Positions 16,933 to 25,677 of a stretch of DNA of 64,000 nt are shown here, in pieces (the stretch's first letter is position 1; the number at the start of each line of letters is the position of its first letter). Source of the DNA: Candidatus Caccopulliclostridium gallistercoris (GTDB lineage: Bacteria; Bacillota; Clostridia; Christensenellales; UBA1242). The position numbers and the translations under genes were made by a program. The notes under the pieces are model-generated. The model was not told the origin of the DNA and ran no database searches. It worked only from the letters and a program-made list of their open reading frames with translations. Location of the stretch: positions 1 to 64,000 of the forward strand of contig DVOJ01000013.1 of assembly GCA_018713725.1 (NCBI GenBank), written 5' to 3'.

Positions 16933-19560
16933 ATGACAAAGTATGTTTATTTGTTCAATGAAGGCAAGGCAGATATGCGTAACCTTCTTGGCGGAAAAGG
17001 TGCAAACCTTGCAGAAATGACAAATCTTGGTCTTCCAGTTCCACAAGGCTTTACCGTTACTACGGAAGCTTGTACAAGGTACTATGATGATGGAAGAAAG
17101 ATTGCCGATGAAATTCAAAAGGAAATAGAGGAAAACCTTGTAAAACTTGAAGCTAAAACAGGCAAAAAGTTTGGCGATGTAGCTAATCCTCTTCTTGTTT
17201 CCGTTCGTTCAGGCGCTAGAGCATCTATGCCTGGTATGATGGACACAATTTTAAACCTTGGCCTTAATGACCAAGTAGTAGAAGGGCTTGCTAAACTTAC
17301 AAACAACCCTCGTTTTGCTTACGACAGTTATAGAAGATTTATTCAAATGTTCTCTGACGTTGTTATGGGCTTAGAAAAGTCTAGATTTGAAAGAATAATC
17401 GACGACATGAAAGAAAAGAAAGGTGTTAAAATGGACACCGAACTTGACGTTAACGACCTTAAAGAAATGGTTGTTAAATTTAAAGAGTTCTATAAAGAAG
17501 AACTTGGAAAAGACTTCCCACAACAGCCAAAAGAACAACTTATGGAAGCTGTTAAAGCTGTGTTTAGGTCATGGGATAACCCAAGAGCTCAAGTTTATAG
17601 AAGAATGAACGACATTCCATATAGCTGGGGAACAGCAGTAAACGTTCAGAGCATGGTGTTTGGTAACATGGGCGACACAAGCGGTACAGGTGTTGCTTTC
17701 ACAAGAAACCCATCTACTGGCGAAAAGAAACTTTATGGCGAATACTTAATGAACGCTCAGGGCGAAGACGTTGTTGCAGGAATTAGAACTCCTATGCCAA
17801 TTTCTGAGCTTGCTAACCAAAATCCAGCAATCTACGAGCAGTTTGTAAACATTGCAAACACTCTTGAAAACCACTACAACGATATGCAAGATATGGAGTT
17901 CACAATTGAAAATGGTAAACTCTATATGCTTCAAACAAGAAATGGTAAAAGAACAGCTAAGGCTGCACTTAAAATTGCCGTTGACCTTGTAAATGAAGGT
18001 AAAATTACAGAACAAGAAGCTTTAATGAAGATAGAGCCAAAACAATTAGATAGCCTTCTTCACCCAGGCTTCGACCCAGCTGCATTAAAGAAAGCAGAAG
18101 TTATAGGAAAAGGTCTTCCAGCTTCTCCAGGCGCAGCTTGCGGAAAGGTTGTGTTCACAGCAGAGCGTGCTTCTGAACTTGCAGGCGAAGGCAACAAGGT
18201 TGTTCTTGTTCGTCTTGAAACATCTCCAGAAGACATTGAAGGTATGGCAGCATCTGAGGGTATTTTAACAGCTCGTGGCGGTATGACATCACACGCAGCC
18301 GTTGTTGCTCGTGGTATGGGAACTTGCTGCGTAGCAGGTTGCTCCGACCTTAAAGTAAACGAAGAAGAAAAATATTTCGAACTTGGCGGAAAGAAGTATC
18401 ATGAAGGCGACTATATCTCATTAGACGGCTCTACTGGTAACATTTACGGCGAGCAGGTTAAAACAGAACCAGCTTCACTTTCTGGCGACTTTGGAACTAT
18501 CATGGAGTGGGCAGACAAATATCGTGCACTTCAAGTTAGAACAAACGCAGATACGCCAAACGACGCTAAAAATGCTTTCCACTTTGGTGCAGAAGGTATA
18601 GGCCTATGCAGAACAGAGCATATGTTCTTTGATGCAGATAGAATTCCAGCAGTTCGTGAAATGATTGTTTCTTCAACTGTTGAAGAGAGAAAGAAGGCAC
18701 TTGCTAAACTTCTTCCAATGCAGAGAAAAGACTTTATTGGTCTTTATAAAGCAATGCAGGGCAAGCCTGTTACAATACGTTTCTTAGACCCACCACTACA
18801 CGAGTTCCTTCCTCACACCGACGAGGAAATAGCAGCTCTTGCTAAGGATATGGGCTTAACCTTTGAAAGTTTAAAGGCAACAGTTGAAAGCCTTCACGAA
18901 TTCAACCCAATGATGGGGCACCGTGGACTTCGTCTTGCTGTAACATATCCAGAAATTGCAGAAATGCAAACACAAGCTGTTATTGAAGCGGCTATTACAG
19001 TTAAGAAAGAAGACGGCTACGACATTGTTCCAGAAATTATGATTCCGCTCTCCTGCGATGCAAAGGAATTCAACTATGTTCGTGATATAGTTAAAAATAA
19101 AGCAGATGAAATCATAGCTAAGGAAGGCGTAAAACTTACGTACAAGATTGGTACTATGATTGAAATCCCTCGTGCAGCATTGACCGCTGACGAAATTGCA
19201 AAAACAGCAGAATTCTTCAGCTTTGGTACTAACGACTTAACACAGATGACTTATGGTTTCAGCCGTGACGATGCTGGTAAGTTCTTAGACGTATACTACG
19301 AGAAGAAGATTTTTGAATCTGACCCATTTGCACGTCTTGACCAAGTTGGCGTAGGCAAACTTGTTAAGATGGCAGCAGACCTTGGAAAGAGCACACGCCC
19401 AGACATCAAACTTGGAATCTGTGGCGAGCATGGTGGAGACCCATCCTCAATCGAGTTCTGCCACAATGCTGGGCTCACATATGTAAGCTGTTCACCATAT
19501 CGTGTGCCAATTGCACGCCTTGCAGCAGCTCAAGCTAACATTAAGAATCCAAGAAAATAG
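16933..19560 (+). CDS. ppdK: Pyruvate, phosphate dikinase
   Basis: 875 residues, the normal PPDK length, interconverting pyruvate + ATP + Pi and PEP + AMP + PPi; in fermenting anaerobes it often works glycolytically with PPi. N-terminal ATP-grasp domain (GGKGANLAEM; SVRSGARASMPGMMDT), phosphohistidine domain with the catalytic His in GGMTSHAAVVARGMG near residue 455, and a C-terminal TIM barrel with GLCRTEHMFF and the active-site Cys in GICGEHGGDP. GCAGGAG precedes the ATG. Codon use is more uniform than in neighbours (many CTT, GTT and GCA codons), as in highly expressed genes. Confidence 0.97.
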   Translation: MTKYVYLFNEGKADMRNLLGGKGANLAEMTNLGLPVPQGFTVTTEACTRYYDDGRKIADEIQKEIEENLVKLEAKTGKKFGDVANPLLVSVRSGARASMPGMMDTILNLGLNDQVVEGLAKLTNNPRFAYDSYRRFIQMFSDVVMGLEKSRFERIIDDMKEKKGVKMDTELDVNDLKEMVVKFKEFYKEELGKDFPQQPKEQLMEAVKAVFRSWDNPRAQVYRRMNDIPYSWGTAVNVQSMVFGNMGDTSGTGVAFTRNPSTGEKKLYGEYLMNAQGEDVVAGIRTPMPISELANQNPAIYEQFVNIANTLENHYNDMQDMEFTIENGKLYMLQTRNGKRTAKAALKIAVDLVNEGKITEQEALMKIEPKQLDSLLHPGFDPAALKKAEVIGKGLPASPGAACGKVVFTAERASELAGEGNKVVLVRLETSPEDIEGMAASEGILTARGGMTSHAAVVARGMGTCCVAGCSDLKVNEEEKYFELGGKKYHEGDYISLDGSTGNIYGEQVKTEPASLSGDFGTIMEWADKYRALQVRTNADTPNDAKNAFHFGAEGIGLCRTEHMFFDADRIPAVREMIVSSTVEERKKALAKLLPMQRKDFIGLYKAMQGKPVTIRFLDPPLHEFLPHTDEEIAALAKDMGLTFESLKATVESLHEFNPMMGHRGLRLAVTYPEIAEMQTQAVIEAAITVKKEDGYDIVPEIMIPLSCDAKEFNYVRDIVKNKADEIIAKEGVKLTYKIGTMIEIPRAALTADEIAKTAEFFSFGTNDLTQMTYGFSRDDAGKFLDVYYEKKIFESDPFARLDQVGVGKLVKMAADLGKSTRPDIKLGICGEHGGDPSSIEFCHNAGLTYVSCSPYRVPIARLAAAQANIKNPRK

Positions 19561-19572
19561 TTTAAAAAAGAT

Positions 19573-19609
19573 AAAAATAGCAAAAGTTTAGCCTTTTGCT
19601 ATTTTTTTT
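19573..19609 (+). terminator. ppdK terminator
   Basis: 14-bp stem (19573-19586 with 19593-19606), 6-nt loop, T run. Confidence 0.85.
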
Positions 19610-19640
19610 GTCTATTTTAAAATTTTGCCTATTCAAGCAT

Positions 19641-19676
19641 AAATAAAAGCATAACAAAATTGTTATGCTTTTATTT
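19641..19676 (-). terminator. Terminator of the minus-strand hypothetical gene
   Basis: 16-bp stem (19641-19656 with 19661-19676), loop AAAT. It abuts the stop codon of the minus-strand gene. Confidence 0.75.
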
Positions 19677-19975
19677 TACATTCCTAATTCTTTTTCTTTT
19701 TCTTCTGCAAGCTGTACTATTTGGGATTTTTTCCTTTGCCTGCCTTCAATTTTCATTCTTTTAGCTAAGTTTTTTGTAAGCGTGAATACGTTTCTCCTAA
19801 TTTTAAAGGGTAAATGAACGTTTGGTACATGATAGTATGACGGTGGAAGGGGAGAATATTCAACTGGAATTTTCTTTACAATTTCTCTAACATAATTTTT
19901 TACGCCTTCATCTTGTTCGTTTTCAGCTAAAAACCATAGGCATCTAGTTGTTTTATTAAACCTAAAATTATACAT
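19676..19975 (-). CDS. Hypothetical protein, 99 aa, possibly 5'-damaged
   Basis: Basic protein with no recognised domain. The ATG at 19975 has no ribosome site. Protein-like sequence (LEKDFEDYLDFFAYACSDY) continues upstream in frame without a start codon. An ATG at 20045 in another frame (MRKEFRK) would join it if one base were skipped at the A5 run of the minus strand (20024-20028). So the gene may be frameshifted, or the shorter form may be used. AAAGGAG lies at the upstream end. It lies 111 bp downstream of the GNAT gene on the same strand. Confidence 0.45.
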   Translation of the reverse strand: MYNFRFNKTTRCLWFLAENEQDEGVKNYVREIVKKIPVEYSPLPPSYYHVPNVHLPFKIRRNVFTLTKNLAKRMKIEGRQRKKSQIVQLAEEKEKELGM

Positions 19976-20086
19976 ATAGTCAGAACAAGCATAAGCAAAA
20001 AAATCTAAATAGTCTTCAAAATCTTTTTCTAAACTCCTTTCTCATATTCTATATTAATTTGCTTTTGTCAATATTTAAGCTATATA

Positions 20087-21229
20087 TTAATCTTTCTTTG
20101 CATTTTCATTTAGGTATTTTATATAACATCTTCTGCGCTTGTGTTGAACGTGGTCGAAGTTTTTCCATTGGTTTTGTATTGGAATGTTATATTCAAGGTT
20201 TAAATTCGTTTCGCAATACTCTACGCCGAATTCGTCTAGGTGTTTCATTATGTAATTTAATACTATTGCAGGTAGACCTTTATTTAAATAGCTTTTTCTT
20301 ATCCCAATTAATGCAAAGTCTAAAATTTTTGGATGGTTTACAGCATACAATAGCCTTGCTATTCCACAAGGGGTAAGCCTTCCTTTACATTTTTGAACAG
20401 CTCTTGAAAGGGAAGGAATTGCAAAGCCAAAAGCTACAACTTCGTCCTTTTCATTAACTATTGTTACCATGTATTTTAGGCTAATAAACATTTTGAACTG
20501 GTTTATAATTTGGTCACGTAGCTTATCTGTGTAGGGAACAACACCGTGCAAGTCACCATACGCTTCGTCTATAACTTCAAAAACACCTTTTTTGTACTTT
20601 TCAATAAACTTTTTCTTGCTCTTTTCTTTTACCATTCTAAGATTGTATCTTTTAAGCACTTTTTCAGCAAGTTCTTCCACACGTTTTTCGCGCTCGCCAT
20701 AGGTTGGAAAAATTTTATATTCTAGCCAGTCTACTTCCTTTCCGTATCCGCATTTTTCCATAAGCTCAGGGTAGTATGGGTAGTTATACTGCTCTTCAAA
20801 AGTGGCAAGCTCGTCGAAACCTTCAATAAGCATACCTTCGCGGTCTAGGTCGTTAAAGCCAAGTGGACCGTGCACAATATCCATATCTTTACTTTTAGCC
20901 CATTCTTCAATAGCGTTAAAAAGCGCCTTTGCTACTTCTACGTCGTTAATACAATCAAAACGCGTAAAACGAATGCGTTTTTCGTGAACTTTTTCGTTAT
21001 ATATTCTCTGTTCAATGCCTGCAATTCTTCCAGCAAGTTTTCCGTCTTTATATGCTAAAAAGCCAATAGTGTCGCAATCTTCATAGGAAACATTTTTAGG
21101 ACTAAACAAATTTAGCTCATCTATTCTAAGTGGGTGAACATATTGGTCGCAGCCCTTATATAATTTTGTAGGAAAATCTACAAATTTTCTTTTATCAGAT
21201 TTTGTTTTTACCTCTTTAATTTCTATCAT
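20087..21229 (-). CDS. GNAT-superfamily acyltransferase, YghO-like
   Basis: 380 residues. It has the layout I associate with large YghO-like GNAT proteins: an N-terminal FVDFPTKLYKGCDQYVHPL, TIGFLAYKDGKLAGRIAGI, the HGPLGFNDLDREGMLIEGF core and a C-terminal acetyl-CoA-fold half ending IGIRKSYLNKGLPAIVLNY and ETNLNLEYNIPIQNQWKNF. GNAT enzymes transfer acyl groups from acyl-CoA or acyl-ACP to amines. Bacterial ceramide synthases belong to the GNAT superfamily, which is of interest given the oxoamine synthase at 1871, but they are 17 kb apart. GAGGG precedes the ATG. Substrate unknown. Confidence 0.75.
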   Translation of the reverse strand: MIEIKEVKTKSDKRKFVDFPTKLYKGCDQYVHPLRIDELNLFSPKNVSYEDCDTIGFLAYKDGKLAGRIAGIEQRIYNEKVHEKRIRFTRFDCINDVEVAKALFNAIEEWAKSKDMDIVHGPLGFNDLDREGMLIEGFDELATFEEQYNYPYYPELMEKCGYGKEVDWLEYKIFPTYGEREKRVEELAEKVLKRYNLRMVKEKSKKKFIEKYKKGVFEVIDEAYGDLHGVVPYTDKLRDQIINQFKMFISLKYMVTIVNEKDEVVAFGFAIPSLSRAVQKCKGRLTPCGIARLLYAVNHPKILDFALIGIRKSYLNKGLPAIVLNYIMKHLDEFGVEYCETNLNLEYNIPIQNQWKNFDHVQHKRRRCYIKYLNENAKKD

Positions 21230-21340
21230 TTTTATACCCTCTAAAACTAGTCTATTTTAACAAATGCTAATTAAAAAATCAAATAAAAATTACACTTTTC
21301 GACAATATGTGGAATTTACACATAAATTTTAAAAAAATCC

Positions 21341-21369
21341 TTGCAAATTAAATAAAAGTTGTGTATACT
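21341..21369 (+). promoter_or_regulatory. Promoter of tRNA-Glu
   Basis: TTGCAA (21341-21346), 17-bp spacer, TATACT (21364-21369); predicted start about 10 bases before the mature tRNA. Confidence 0.75.
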
Positions 21370-21386
21370 AAAAAAGTCTTAAATTT

Positions 21387-21461
21387 GCCCCTATGGTCAA
21401 GCGGTCAAGACGTCGCCCTCTCACGGCGGAATCAAGGGTTCGATTCCCTTTAGGGGTACCA
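21387..21461 (+). tRNA. tRNA-Glu (anticodon CTC)
   Basis: 75 nt with encoded CCA. Acceptor arm GCCCCTA pairs with TAGGGGT (one G.T), D stem GTC/GAC, anticodon stem TCGCC/GGCGG with loop CTCTCAC, T arm AAGGG-TTCGATT-CCCTT. The anticodon loop sequence matches other bacterial tRNA-Glu. Single gene with its own promoter and terminator. Confidence 0.95.
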
Positions 21462-21467
21462 AATTTT

Positions 21468-21497
21468 GCGCTTTAAATAAAGCGCCTTTTTTATTTT
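21468..21497 (+). terminator. tRNA-Glu terminator
   Basis: GCGCTTTA and TAAAGCGC form an 8-bp hairpin followed by T-rich sequence. Confidence 0.75.
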
Positions 21498-21555
21498 AAT
21501 TAATTTGACATAGTCATATATTTTGTAATATATTATTTAATAATAAGGGGATAAT

Positions 21556-22569
21556 ATGAAAAAATTTAAAATTTTTAGTGCATTAGCATTATCTACATTG
21601 GCTTTAACAACTGGGGCTTTTCTAACAGCGTGCGGCGGTGTGGCGGACGGCATGTATACGGAAAACGGCTTAATTTTTAAGGTTGAAAATCAAAGCGTTT
21701 ATATTACTGGCGCGGAAGAAGGCGCTACGGAAGTTACAATACCAGCAGAATTCAGAGATTTAACGGTATATGCAATTGAAGAAGAAGCTTTTAAAGATAG
21801 CACTGTAACTAAAATTTCTTTTGAAGAAAAAGATTATCGCTTATTTTCAATAGGTGTTCATGCTTTTAATAACTCTGCCGTTAAAGAAATTATAAATTTA
21901 CCCGCAAACGTAACTATGGGAGACAAAGTTTTATCTGGGCTTAAAAACCTAGAAAAAATTACAGTTTACGGAACAGGTGAGTATTATATAGAAAATGGAA
22001 ATTTAATTAAGGATGATACGGATTTATTTACAAACGAAGAAATTAAAATTTTAGTTTTAGCGCCAGCTAACATGCAGCCAACTGCAAATTTTGATAATGG
22101 TACATATACTATAACTGGCGTAGATGAAGTTTACGACTATGCGTTCGATTCAAATAGGTTTATTACAGACATTATTATAGAAGAAGACGTGAAAAGAATT
22201 GAAAGCTATGCCTTCCAAAACGTTACTTTAAATAGCATTACAATTAAAAATACAGATAGATTTGACATATTTATAGATGGTACGGCTTTTGACGCTCATA
22301 AAGATTTAAAAATATACGTTCCAGCCACAACAGATTATGAAATGAATTCTTGGCTAGGAAACACTAATTATCTTCAAAGTCATAATTGGCTCATTCACCC
22401 TGAAAGCTGTACAAGAGATGATATGCATATGCATGGTTTAAGAAATACATTGGCCGATGGTACTATTTGGGGTTACGATTATTCACTTAACGACGAAGGT
22501 ACTATGGCAAATATTAAAATCAATTCTTCTACATCAGCTATGCAATCATATCCAGATTATATGAGATAA
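21556..22569 (+). CDS. Lipoprotein with LRR_5 repeats
   Basis: 337 residues. Type II signal peptide with lipobox LTAC (Cys at residue 26), so anchored to the outer face of the membrane. Mature part contains degenerate BspA-like repeats (YAIEEEAFKDSTV, IGVHAFNNSAV, VYDYAFDSNRF, IESYAFQNVTL) and a C-terminal stretch with HP, DDMHMHGL and WGYDYS. The final 50 residues lack the repeats. AAGGGGAT precedes the ATG; a TTGACA with TAATAT-like -10 lies at 21505-21533. Probably a binding protein; ligand unknown. Confidence 0.82.
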   Translation: MKKFKIFSALALSTLALTTGAFLTACGGVADGMYTENGLIFKVENQSVYITGAEEGATEVTIPAEFRDLTVYAIEEEAFKDSTVTKISFEEKDYRLFSIGVHAFNNSAVKEIINLPANVTMGDKVLSGLKNLEKITVYGTGEYYIENGNLIKDDTDLFTNEEIKILVLAPANMQPTANFDNGTYTITGVDEVYDYAFDSNRFITDIIIEEDVKRIESYAFQNVTLNSITIKNTDRFDIFIDGTAFDAHKDLKIYVPATTDYEMNSWLGNTNYLQSHNWLIHPESCTRDDMHMHGLRNTLADGTIWGYDYSLNDEGTMANIKINSSTSAMQSYPDYMR

Positions 22570-22573
22570 TTTA

Positions 22574-22593
22574 AGCCCTTAGGGGCTTTTTTA
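22574..22593 (+). terminator. Terminator of LRR lipoprotein
   Basis: AAGCCC-tta-GGGGCTT hairpin followed by a T run, immediately before the next promoter. Confidence 0.75.
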
Positions 22594-22594
22594 T

Positions 22595-22623
22595 TTGCAA
22601 AAAAATTTTTTTAGTGCAATAAT
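22595..22623 (+). promoter_or_regulatory. Promoter of YwaF-like gene, leaderless type
   Basis: TTGCAA (22595-22600), 17-bp spacer ending in TGC, then AATAAT (22618-22623). The expected +1 is the A of the ATG at 22630, and no ribosome site is present. Confidence 0.65.
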
Positions 22624-22629
22624 AAGCAT

Positions 22630-23598
22630 ATGTTTGGATATAACACCTATAACGAACAAAGTGTAAGTTATATTTTTAATTTAAATCACTTATGGCTAGT
22701 TTTAGCGGTAGGTGGCTTTATTGCTATCCTTCTTTTGCTTTTAAAAGGCAAAACGGAAAAGCGTAGAAAAATTACAATGTTTATTGTAGCAATTGTGCTA
22801 TTAGTGCTAGAAGTAGGGCGCATTGTTTGGAGATTTGAATATTACTTATACGTAGGAATGGAGCTAAGTGAAATAGATTGGTGGTGGAATATATCCTTCC
22901 AAATGTGCGCCATAATGACGTGGTTTACAATAATAACCTTGCTTTTAAATGTGTTTGTTAAAAAACAAGGCTATGTTTTAAATATAATGAATAATATTTT
23001 GTTTGGTTGCGCAATGATAGGCGGAATTTTAACATACGTTTATCCTTATTTTATTAGCGGGTCAAGACCTATTTGGCATTTTACAAACTGGCAGACAATT
23101 CTCACTCACGCGCTTTTAATTTTTGCTCCAATTTACGTGGTAAGAACAAAAATAATAAAGCCAAAATTAACAGACCTTTGGAAGCCTATGCTTGGCTATG
23201 TTTTAATAGGCTCTATTGCTGGCATGGCGTCGGAGTTTAGCGGCAATAATTTTGCTTATTATTTTGAAAACGGCTTATTTGTATATCTTGGCATTCGTGT
23301 TCCGTTTGAACTAAGTTTTTTTACAACGTTTATTGCGGTTTTTATCTGTGCAATAATTGCGTACTTAATTGCAAAGCTTATCTATAAGTATAAAGAAGAT
23401 AGTTTTAAAAACGTATATCCATATTTTTTAATGAGTTTTGCAGGAATTATTTTAATAGTGTTAATTCCGCTTTGCTATCCTACGCATCCAGTGAAAAACT
23501 TTTTAGCCTTATTTAGCTTGCTTCCAATTTTTATAACTATTGGCATGATAGCAATATATGAATATTATAAAAAATCTAGAATAAAAGCTTTACTATAA
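22630..23598 (+). CDS. YwaF/TMEM164-like integral membrane protein
   Basis: 322 residues with about eight membrane helices. The charged/aromatic pattern (WWWNISFQMCAIMTWF, GSRPIWHFTNWQTILTHALLIFAP) resembles the YwaF (TMEM164-type) family, in which conserved His residues sit between helices. Molecular function is not established for bacterial members; the eukaryotic relative is a phospholipid acyltransferase. No ribosome site; the promoter predicts a leaderless transcript. The 3' end is followed by a hairpin before comEC. Confidence 0.65.
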   Translation: MFGYNTYNEQSVSYIFNLNHLWLVLAVGGFIAILLLLLKGKTEKRRKITMFIVAIVLLVLEVGRIVWRFEYYLYVGMELSEIDWWWNISFQMCAIMTWFTIITLLLNVFVKKQGYVLNIMNNILFGCAMIGGILTYVYPYFISGSRPIWHFTNWQTILTHALLIFAPIYVVRTKIIKPKLTDLWKPMLGYVLIGSIAGMASEFSGNNFAYYFENGLFVYLGIRVPFELSFFTTFIAVFICAIIAYLIAKLIYKYKEDSFKNVYPYFLMSFAGIILIVLIPLCYPTHPVKNFLALFSLLPIFITIGMIAIYEYYKKSRIKALL

Positions 23599-23610
23599 GC
23601 TTTTATTTAT
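23582..23610 (+). terminator. Terminator overlapping the YwaF-like stop
   Basis: TAAAAGCTT (23582-23590) and AAGCTTTTA (23597-23605), 6-nt loop, followed by T-rich sequence. Confidence 0.65.
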
Positions 23611-23620
23611 TATAATTTTA

Positions 23621-23629
23621 TGCTATAAT
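23621..23629 (+). promoter_or_regulatory. Extended -10 of comEC operon
   Basis: TGC-TATAAT, a consensus extended -10. The predicted start (about 23636) leaves only about five bases before the comEC ATG and no ribosome site. No convincing -35. Confidence 0.6.
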
Positions 23630-23640
23630 TTTTTAAACAT

Positions 23641-25677
23641 ATGAAGAGCGTTTTGAATTTTAGACCTATTTTTTTTGCTTTTATTTCGCTTGCCCTAGGA
23701 ACCCGATTCGCTAGGGATATTTTTGACGGCAACGCTATTACCATTTCATTTTTTGCACTTTTTTTATGTTTAATTATCTTTTTTAGCATTTATAAGAAAA
23801 AGTTTATATCACTAATTATAGTTTGCGTATGTTTTTCGCTTGGGCTTGGGCTGTTTGCAATAGATTATAATAAATTTAGCCCAAATTCATACGATTCAAA
23901 AGTTACCGTTGTAGGTAGAGTTTCCGATGAAGTTTATGGCTCGGGCGGTACGCTTTTAACAGATGTTTCTATAAACGGCGAAAAAACTGGCAATATGTAC
24001 GTTTACATAACGAGCACGGAAGAAAATTTAAGCATTGGCGATTATATAACTTTTAGTAGCTACGTTGAAACAAACAAATTAAGCGAGTTTGGCGAGATTA
24101 ATACTTATTATTATAACAACAATCAGTACTATTTTGCTTATGCGTCGCTCTCTAAGGAAGACGTTACGGAAGGGAATCCGTCGCTTTCTGAAAGTTTTAT
24201 GCTTGCAGTAAAAAATGGACTAGAAGAAAATATGTCTGAAGAAGGGGCTAAACTTGCTTTTTCTGTGCTTTTTGGAGATAGAAGCGAACTTAGCGATGAA
24301 ACTACGGAAAACTTCTCGGCAAGTGGACTTACTCATTTGCTTGCTGTAAGTGGTATGAATGTAGGTTTTCTAGCTGGAATTTTATATCTATTTTTTACTA
24401 AGTTAAAGTTTAAACCTTGGCTTAAATTTTTATTAACTGCAATTATCTTAATACTATACTGCTATCTTTGTGGGTTCGGAGCTTCCATAACTAGAGCCAC
24501 GCTTATGAGTTTGGTGTTTTTAAGTGCCGGGCTATTTGGAAAACGTTACGACATTTTAAACTCTCTTTCCATTGCCGGCATAATTATTTTATTTTTGAGG
24601 CCGTTAATGGTATTTGACCTAGGCTTTCTTTTAAGTTTCTTTTGCGTATTTTCAATAGCACTTTTTGCAAATCCTTTAACAAGAGTCTTCCAAAGAATTA
24701 AAATTCCAAGAACGCTAGCTACTGCCATGGCGCTTACTATTTGCGCGCAAATTGGCATTTTACCATTTATGGCAAATTACTTTGGCTCTATTACAATTTT
24801 TTCGCTCCTTGCCAATTTAATTTGCATACCTATCTTTGAAATAGCGTATTGCATAATATTTTCTTGTTTAATTTTGCTTCCAATTCCTTATGTAAATATA
24901 ATACTTTTTATACCAGACGTAATGCTAACTTTCATCATAATAGTTGCAAACTTAGTAGCAAGTTTAAATATAGGTATTATTAGTTTATTTGAAATAGATT
25001 ATATTTCTGTTATCGTTTTTTACCTTGCATTCTTTGTGTTATCTGGGTTTGTCATGTTAAACTTTAAAGCAAAACTATCTGTTTGTGTAACACTTTTGTG
25101 TCTTTCCTTTTGTTATACCGCAATTATTAATCAACCTACAATAGTTAACACTTTAAGTTTTACTTTACTTGAAGGTCGCTATGAAAACTCCGCCGTTGTC
25201 ACGCTTCCAAACAATACGGTTTTATATCTAGGTGCTTTAACAAATGAAGGGGAGAAGTTTTTAAAATACAAAAAATATAATTTAGATTATTTTATTTATA
25301 ACGAAGATTTAGCGTTAAACGATAGCTTTAACATAACGGCTGATACAAGTTTTAATGATATAGATATAAAACTATTTAAATATGACGGAGTAACCTATGC
25401 GGCACTAATAAGCTACAATGGGCTTAGCATTTTTTATGCCTACGACCAAACGCCAGAGCAAAATCAAATTTTAGATATCGCTTACGAACTTTTACCTAAT
25501 AACGTTTTAGTTTTATGTGACACGGAAGGCTATGGCTATGCGGAAAATATTGATAGTGCGTATTATGCTTGCGAGTATGGCGTAGATTTAGAAAATTCGT
25601 ATTCAACAGGGGAATATGGTAGTTTTACTATGACCTTTGATGGAAATAAATTAAGTGAAATAAGGAGTTTAATTTGA
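23641..25677 (+). CDS. comEC: ComEC/Rec2-family DNA uptake channel protein
   Basis: 678-residue polytopic membrane protein. N-terminal DUF4131 region (helices plus an OB-like stretch, VTVVGRVSDEVYGSGG), then the Competence domain starting GDRSELSDETTENFSASGL-HLLAVSGMN and about ten helices. The last 190 residues take the place of the metallo-beta-lactamase domain, but I see no HxHxDH motif, so the nuclease site appears lost. It is followed by holA, as in many Firmicutes. No comEA or pilus genes are in view, so a role in transformation is uncertain. Confidence 0.9.
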   Translation: MKSVLNFRPIFFAFISLALGTRFARDIFDGNAITISFFALFLCLIIFFSIYKKKFISLIIVCVCFSLGLGLFAIDYNKFSPNSYDSKVTVVGRVSDEVYGSGGTLLTDVSINGEKTGNMYVYITSTEENLSIGDYITFSSYVETNKLSEFGEINTYYYNNNQYYFAYASLSKEDVTEGNPSLSESFMLAVKNGLEENMSEEGAKLAFSVLFGDRSELSDETTENFSASGLTHLLAVSGMNVGFLAGILYLFFTKLKFKPWLKFLLTAIILILYCYLCGFGASITRATLMSLVFLSAGLFGKRYDILNSLSIAGIIILFLRPLMVFDLGFLLSFFCVFSIALFANPLTRVFQRIKIPRTLATAMALTICAQIGILPFMANYFGSITIFSLLANLICIPIFEIAYCIIFSCLILLPIPYVNIILFIPDVMLTFIIIVANLVASLNIGIISLFEIDYISVIVFYLAFFVLSGFVMLNFKAKLSVCVTLLCLSFCYTAIINQPTIVNTLSFTLLEGRYENSAVVTLPNNTVLYLGALTNEGEKFLKYKKYNLDYFIYNEDLALNDSFNITADTSFNDIDIKLFKYDGVTYAALISYNGLSIFYAYDQTPEQNQILDIAYELLPNNVLVLCDTEGYGYAENIDSAYYACEYGVDLENSYSTGEYGSFTMTFDGNKLSEIRSLI

